DNA from: Tretioscincus oriximinensis
Lineage: Eukaryota > Chordata > Lepidosauria > Squamata > Gymnophthalmidae
Assembly: GCA_022410635.1 (NCBI GenBank)
Contig: JAJVDF010000453.1
Location: 124,001 to 188,000 of the forward strand
Direction: 5' to 3'
Length of the DNA: 64,000 bases
Position numbers and translations under genes: made by a program. Positions within the stretch are counted from its first letter, which is position 1. Every line of letters begins with the position of its first letter. Below are positions 58,401 through 64,000 of the stretch, one piece after another. Below the pieces are notes generated by a model. That model was not told the origin of the DNA, made no database searches, and saw only the letters and a list, made by a program, of their open reading frames with translations.

Positions 58401-59892
58401 TACACCAAAGAGTAACTTGAGCAAAAGAGATGACCGTCTGGGAACTAATAATGCCAAAATGTGAGTGCTAATTATTTTGGTTAGCATAACAAACACAATA
58501 TGTGACCCAAATTTCAGGATTCTATTTCCAAGTATTTTACCAGTCTAGCATCCGAGTTATGTTTCTCTTTACTGGAGAAGCAAAACAATACTGTTTCCAA
58601 CACTACCTAGTAGCAGTAGTTCTTACAGTCATCAGAACATTGATTCATGTATTTCAGGAGGCTTTCACGGGCCTCTCAATCCTGGAACTTTTCTAAAATT
58701 CACAGATTTCAGTAGTCACAGTTAAATTACATTCAATGAGCCTAATCAGGTATAATAGTTGGATGTATGGTAATACCTCAAGCCAATAGTGTCTGAAAAA
58801 AAATTCTTAAAAAATGGATTTTTTTTCTTTGTGGAATAGTTTTTAAATTTCCATAATTATTTCTGTATAGAATTGTGGAATTGTAAAAAATAACCACTGT
58901 ACTTCTTTAATTAAGTCATATGTAACATTGTGCCTTTTTACAGAAACATCAAGATTTAATTTTGTGCTCTAAAATGACATATCTTTTTTAAAAAATTGAA
59001 AAAATATATGCCCGCTTAAAAATGAAGCTCTATATTTATTGTTCAAGATTTGAAATACTATTTGTATCACATTATGAATTTTCTGGGTTTTTTAATTAAA
59101 CTTTTTTCCTTAGTAATATTAAATAATATGTCTACACATGAGGATAGGCATTCTGGTTATGCATTAAAAGACTGATAATATAAGCTGCTTTTGCATATAC
59201 TATATAAGTGACAAGTATTACAAAGGCTTTAAGCTGTAAGGAGAAAAATGGAAGAAGTCTTTTATCCTACTTTTTAGAGGGCATCAGCAGCTTGCTTTTA
59301 TGAAAAAGTAACAGCTAAATGCACTGCAAATAATTTGCAGTAATCCAGTTCAGTGATTCATGTGTCTGCTTTAATGGGTCATAATTCAGGATAAAGTAAC
59401 TGAGTGCAGTCAGAGTGCAGACACTGCTTATGCCAGGGACAGTATCTCTTCATAAAACACACCTCAGCAGAAGCAGTTTGCCAGCCTCCTAATACCCTCT
59501 GATGTTTTGATGTCCTGCATATTTTTCCGATTAAGTTTTGAGTGCCATGTTTTTAGTTGTATTTCCACATTCATTATTCTCACGTAGGCCCTTCAGCGGG
59601 TTTGCCATATATGATTATTTTTTTAATGATGCCTTTCTTTCCACTTCAGCAGTTTAATAATCTAGCACATGGCTGCTTCTCAGCACTCAGCATTCACCTC
59701 CCCAATACAGAAGAGGACATGTGCTTTGGCTTCAAAATTCCATTTACTGCTTTAGAAATGCATATTCCCTATGGAACAACATTTGTTTGACATAACCATT
59801 CATTTTTATTACCTCTTTAAATATGTTTATCCAGAGTTATCAATAATCATAAATAACTTTATATTCTTTTCTTGCTCTTTTTTTTTTCACAG

Positions 59893-60079
59893 ACAAAATT
59901 GCTTACCCAGTACATATTAAATCTCGGCAAGTATGATCAAAGCTACGACATCAGAGACCGTACAAGATTTATTAGACAGCTCATTGTTCCAAATGAGAAG
60001 AGTGGAGCTTTAAGCAAATATGCCAAAAAAATATTTCTGGCACAGAAGCCTGCCCCAGTGCTTGAATCTCCTTTTAAAG
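59893..60079 (+). CDS. AP3B1: AP3B1 coding exon 12 of the window (trunk end, human about 551-613)
   Basis: 187 bases after TTTTTTTCACAG, phase 0 in and phase 1 out before GTATGT. It reads [40 protein letters not shown] and ends [13 protein letters not shown] with a split Asp. YD-RDR-RF is a conserved beta-adaptin motif near the trunk end. Glu replaces Val in VPNEKSG and Val replaces Leu near the end. Confidence 0.97.
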
Positions 60080-60954
60080 GTATGTCAGTCAAATGTTTAT
60101 CAAGAACAAATTAGTAATATGCAGATCTGTAATTTAGGTTACTCAACTTTTGTTGTTAAAAGTCATCTTAAAAATCACTGTATAAGCAAAATGTTTTTAT
60201 TTTTGAAAATGGTCAGATGTCATTATTCAATCTTGACACTTAATAAATGTATTATTTTGAAAAACAAGGTTTAACTATGTATTACCCTTTTGTTTAAATT
60301 TGCACATTTATGGTGTTAAGTGTAGCCAGTATTTGAAGATTTTCAGATGCTCAACAAATTTGCAAAGCTTACAACTGTTTTTTTTTATCTGTCACTGGCA
60401 ACTATTACAATTCCTTCTAGATATTTTTTTCTTTTAAGCGTTTCTGAAGGGACAAGTACTCTGTGACATCCTTTTGCGTTGCAATACTTTTCCTGTTTAC
60501 AATAATGCAGTGACCTTGTTTTTGTCTATTATTTGATTCCTGAATTTTCCCATACTAGGGTGTTTTAATACTGCTTTAAAACTCAAAACAGCACTCTTTG
60601 TGAAGCAAAAAACTATTAAAATTCTGGATGTGTTTGTGCAAAGACATGTATATGGATTATTTAACTGTGCTGTCATTCTTAATATTCACAGTAAAGTAAT
60701 TTTTAGAGAAGCTACATTTCAGAGCAACACCTCTAAACACACTGACTGATTAGCTTTTTTATTGACCATTATGGGGGAGATTATTGTAATCTATGGACTG
60801 GAATCAGTTTTTGACCTATGAAGAGCTTCCTAGTTTATATTTATTCCATGACATTTGAGATAATGTAACACCAATTACCTTTAGTCCTGATTAAGATTGC
60901 TCTGATATGGAGCTGATGTGTGTATGTTTTCACCCCACCCCACCTCCCAAATAG
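60080..60954 (+). other. intron 12 of the window
   Basis: 0.9 kb, AT-rich, no repeats recognised. It ends in a C-rich tract (CACCCCACCCCACC) and CCAAATAG. Confidence 0.85.
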
Positions 60955-61085
60955 ACAGAGAGCACTTCCAGCTTGGTACTTTATCTCATACTCTGAACAA
61001 GAAAGCCAATGGCTATCTGGAATTGTCTAATTGGCCAGAGATTGCTCCTGACCCTTCAGTGAGAAATGTAGAGGTAATTGAGTCG
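60955..61085 (+). CDS. AP3B1: AP3B1 coding exon 13 of the window (human about 613-656)
   Basis: 131 bases after CCAAATAG. The first two bases complete the Asp codon split with exon 12, then [20 protein letters not shown] and [20 protein letters not shown] are read, ending IES in phase 0 before GTATGT. Human has Leu where Ser (TCG) is seen at the last position. A second GT (GTAATT at 61074) lies 12 bases upstream in frame, a possible alternative donor. Confidence 0.97.
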
Positions 61086-61975
61086 GTATGTTGTCTTTTG
61101 AAGATAATACTTTATTGTTTTGGGGAGCTGGGAATTGAGTATCCATGGTTTTTAGGGGAAAATTGCTTTCAGGGGCTTCAGGAAGATTGTAGTAAATGTG
61201 TCAAAAAATAAACTATTCTGGCTATTGATAGCTACTTCATATTCCTCTCTGATGCTCTTTGTATCATCTTCATGATTTTTTTTCCTTCAGTCACCTTGAT
61301 TCTAGCTTTGCTTGCTGAATTTTGTCTGCTTTCTGATATTAAATTAGCTTTTCTAAGAATATTCATTTGCTTGATAGGGTTCACAAACATCAAGAGAATT
61401 AATAGTTAATCCCAGATGATTACAACTGCTAGTAGAGCTCATAACTGGCTTAAAACAGACAGTTCACTTTGCCACCACTTAGCAATGCCTGTCCAGAGCA
61501 TAATTTGATGATTGATGTGCAGTTTGGTGATCTGAGTCAGGAAAGATATGGGGGACTGTGGCAGGTTACCATAACCAGGTTAGTTTCCCATCACTAGTCA
61601 CCAAGACCAAAAACATTCAGCTGGCATCAATAATGCACTAATCCATTGAATTACTCCTGTTGCTTTTGCTTATGCTTCATTTGCTTTTCATTTATTCTTA
61701 CTCTTCCCACCATGTAAAGATTAACGTCTTGACAGTTTGTTATAGTTTGTAATAGTGAAATAAAATGTGTGCTTTTAGATTTTTTTTTCTAAAACTGTAC
61801 TGAGTTGCTGTTCTACTTAAGACAGAATAGACATTTTTATAAGAGAATTTTATGTTATTTTAAAATGTTGTATTTAAGTATCTGATGAGAAAAGAAAGCT
61901 GAATGGTTTTCATAAAAGTAAATCAAACCTTATCTATCATGATGTTAAATATATTTATTTAAAAAATTAATGCAG
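61086..61975 (+). other. intron 13 of the window
   Basis: 0.9 kb, AT-rich, with no repeat family recognised. It ends AAAAATTAATGCAG. Confidence 0.85.
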
Positions 61976-62102
61976 GCAAAAGAATGGACTCCGGTATTAG
62001 GAAAAACAAAAAAAGAGAAGCCTATTGAAAACTTCTATCCTGAGTCGGAAGAAGAAGACAATGATGAGGAAAGTGATGATTCTTCTAGCAGTAGTGATAG
62101 TG
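61976..62102 (+). CDS. AP3B1: AP3B1 coding exon 14 of the window (start of the hinge, human about 657-)
   Basis: 127 bases after AATGCAG, phase 0 in and phase 1 out before GTATGT. The start AKEWTPV matches human, then it turns into a fast-evolving acidic and serine-rich hinge (NFYPESEEEDNDEESDDSSS). In human this hinge is long, phosphorylated and precedes a clathrin-box motif, which is not within the window. Sequence similarity is low here, but position, frame and composition support the call. Confidence 0.95.
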
Positions 62103-62137
62103 GTATGTATAAAGTTAACAGATGTTCGGTACTAGCC

Positions 62138-62569
62138 TAAGGTTGCCACACGTCCCAGGAAGGCAGGACAATNCCAGCTTTGGGGACTAAAACATTGTCC
62201 CCTCCAGGTTTTAAGAGAAAATCCCGGGTTTTTACATTCCCCAATGCTGCATCAGGGAATGTAAAAATCCAGGATTTTTAAGGCAAAGGAGCCATCAGGA
62301 CTGATGGCTGCAGCCCGAGCAAAGCTTTCAAGGGTCCTGGAAGGAACCTCTGAGCATGCCGTAGCTGATCCTCTGCTGGAGGTGGGGTTTCGCGCCTGCT
62401 GTCAGGCAGAGTGCGCCAACTTGCCTCCAGCAGAGGAAAAATGCATGGGTTTTTGACAGGAGAACAGATCTTTTGTGCAACTCTGTTCTGCCTGTCTCAC
62501 CACAAGTGTGAGTGCACGCGCGCACCCACCCCCGTCCTAGTTTTGGGCTGCCAAAATATGGCAACCCTA
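62138..62569. mobile_element. non-autonomous hAT transposon, 432 bp
   Basis: Inverted ends TAAGGTTGCCA (left) and TAGGGTTGCCA (right, inward), 10 of 11 bases alike, both fitting the YARNG rule. The 8-bp target-site duplication TACTAGCC is perfect (62130-62137 and 62570-62577). It begins just 35 bases past the exon 14 donor. No transposase is encoded. Confidence 0.92.
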
Positions 62570-63229
62570 TACTAGCCACAATATTTTAGTTTCTTAAACT
62601 CCTTATGTTATGGGTAATGCTGTTACAAAGTCATGCTTGGTTTTTTNATTGTTTTAGTATATATTTTTTAATTTATTTATTTATCTATTACGATCAGCAA
62701 CCAGCATTGTTTTATTATATTGAAGTATTTTATAGAATTCTGCTGAAGTAGTTTAGATTTTAGTGTGTTTGAGTCAACCAGAAGGTGTTCAAAAGGTTTC
62801 AGTTCGAATTGAACAACTTGTTGGTTCAAAACTGAATTTGAACCAAAACAGGGTATACAAATAAATGTATCAAACACAACATGTTCAGAGGTTTGAAGAT
62901 ATCAAAGATTTGTATTCAAACCAAACACTGCCTCTTCAAAACAAAAAGTTAAAATTCAAATGAACGAATGAGTGGCTTTTTTAATATCACATTCTGTGCC
63001 TCAGAGTCTCAGTAAAAGTGTTGTAAAAACCATTAAAATAGAATGGCAAAATAACAGTGGTAGTGCCTGCACAGGAGAAGAATATTATTTGCTCAGGTTA
63101 GGTGAACAGGTCTTTTCGCCAGATATCTGAAAACAGGCAGTGTGGATCCCGATGCATCTCAGAGGGAAGTCAGGGATGCCCATATGTCTACACTTTTAAC
63201 TACTGAAGGTGGTGAGACTGTCAAGAAAG

Positions 63230-63510
63230 TCTTACAGGAAGGCCTTGGTTGCAGGAAAGTTTCTATGGGAGGGGGAGTTCCTTTAGATATTTGTGGCCCA
63301 ACCTGTTTAAAGCCTTGTAAGTCAAAGTTAATACCTTGAATGGGACTTGGTAGTAAATGGAGGGTCAATGCATTATATTTAGGACTGGGATTACATGTGT
63401 CTTTCCAGCTGTGCTAATTAGCTGCCTAGCTGTTGTATTTTGCACCAGTTACAGGTTCTGACTCATCTTTAAGACCAGCTCTACATAGAGTATTATAAGT
63501 AATAAAAGGC
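63230..63510. repeat. degraded LINE-like interspersed repeat
   Basis: Phrases TTTAAAGCCTTGTAAGTCAA, TAATACCTTGAATGGGACTT and TTGCACCAGTTACAGGTTCT recall a very common reptilian and mammalian interspersed repeat of the L2/CR1 type. Family and strand are not certain. Confidence 0.45.
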
Positions 63511-64000
63511 ATGAGGGGAAAGTTCAACATTCTGAGGTATGGTTCTCATCTTTTCCTCTCCATGCCAAAACTGAAAGCTGCCACAATTCGTAGCCATGTG
63601 GACAGAGCAGGATAGCAGACGCCTGACCTTTACCTTTCCTTGTTCATGCCGATTGGTGGAAGCAACCCAGTTTCCAACCACAAAAAGAGATACAGGACCT
63701 TTCCCTCTCCTAGTCCCTCTTGTTGCCCCTGTCCAAGTTAAAAAAAATCTAAATCTAGGTTTTTATATAACATAATGGCTTGATATTTTGACTTTTAAAT
63801 CCTATAAAATCACTATCTCAAATTAAATGATGTGAGAGAAGCTCATTTTTACAAATTAGTCCATTCATGAGAAGTTAGGGTGAAGCAAGATGGAATTTAA
63901 TTGGTACTGGATATTAAAATAAGAATTCTGAATTATGCAGTAGTATTGAGGGATTCTGCCATGTCTTCAATGTTCTAAATCTATGTACTGATTCTGTTTG

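Larger units (their letters stand above)
50332..59892 (+). other. intron 11 of the window
   Basis: 9.6 kb. It holds a small LINE or SINE tail (about 51100-51160, minus), a Penelope-like motif (52385-52465), a SINE split by an L1 (52478-53165), CR1 fragments (55968-56440 and 57099-57366) and a gap with G-rich flanks (58190-58400). The stretches 50332-52380, 53170-55967, 57370-58190 and 58400-59892 show nothing I can name. Confidence 0.8.
389..62102 (+). other. AP3B1: AP3B1 gene, internal part (14 coding exons in this window)
   Basis: The exons translate to the beta-3A subunit of the AP-3 adaptor complex. AP-3 is a heterotetramer (delta, beta-3, mu-3, sigma-3) that sorts membrane cargo from endosomes to lysosomes and lysosome-related organelles such as melanosomes and platelet dense granules. 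Loss of human AP3B1 causes Hermansky-Pudlak syndrome type 2. The exons are colinear with human AP3B1 residues of about 126 to 700, and every internal exon length matches except exon 4, which has one extra codon. The paralogue AP3B2 fits less well: exon 3 ends in the AP3B1-type [17 protein letters not shown]. Both gene ends are outside the window. Confidence 0.97.
62103..64000 (+). other. intron 14 of the window (partial)
   Basis: 1.9 kb to the window end. It contains a hAT element (62138-62569) and a degraded repeat (63230-63510). The stretches 62578-63229 and 63511-64000 show no feature. No further AP3B1 exon was detected. Confidence 0.75.

Noticed and set aside
389..62102. AP3B2 instead of AP3B1
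   Set aside because: Exon 3 ends VSPWKE, and exons 9, 12 and 13 follow the beta-3A sequence more closely than the neuronal paralogue.

Overview
The window is vertebrate nuclear DNA, most likely from a squamate reptile (lizard). It holds an internal part of one protein-coding gene, AP3B1, on the + strand. I find 14 internal coding exons between 389 and 62102, together 1,723 coding bases (574 codons plus one base). Each has AG/GT splice borders, and the reading frame runs across all 13 internal junctions without a stop. They correspond roughly to residues 126 to 700 of human beta-3A adaptin (alignment from memory), covering most of the alpha-solenoid trunk and the start of the acidic, serine-rich hinge. 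The first exons lie upstream of the window. The rest of the hinge and the ear domain lie downstream.

Everything else is intron, heavily filled with transposable elements. The lizard inference rests on the mixture: CR1 LINEs with the TCATAGAA-type 3' end, a second CR1 subfamily, L1, L2 and RTE/BovB fragments, tRNA-derived SINEs, short hAT transposons, and Penelope-like fragments with hammerhead-like motifs.

Layout: 1-178 is the 5' end of a CR1 element on the minus strand. Exons 1-3 lie at 389-7838. Intron 3 (7839-30780, about 23 kb) holds a BovB fragment, two CR1 fragments, a GC-rich block, diverged repeats, a Penelope-like fragment, and a 75-bp satellite interrupted by a nearly complete 6-kb L1 copy with a 14-bp target-site duplication. 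Exons 4-9 (30781-38945) are closely spaced with small repeats between them. Intron 9 carries a 3-kb CR1 copy and a short hAT element. Exons 10 and 11 (46255-50331) are followed by a 9.6-kb intron with a SINE/L1 nest, a second hammerhead-like motif and a gap. Exons 12-14 lie at 59893-62102, followed by a hAT element.

The assembly itself needs care. Three tandem duplications in intron 3 each have an N or N-run exactly at the junction, and in one both copies share the same internal ambiguous base. At least that one is an unmerged contig overlap rather than biology. No bacterial-type genes, CRISPR arrays or standalone RNA genes were seen. The most notable non-coding signal is the hammerhead-like ribozyme fold at 19526-19582.
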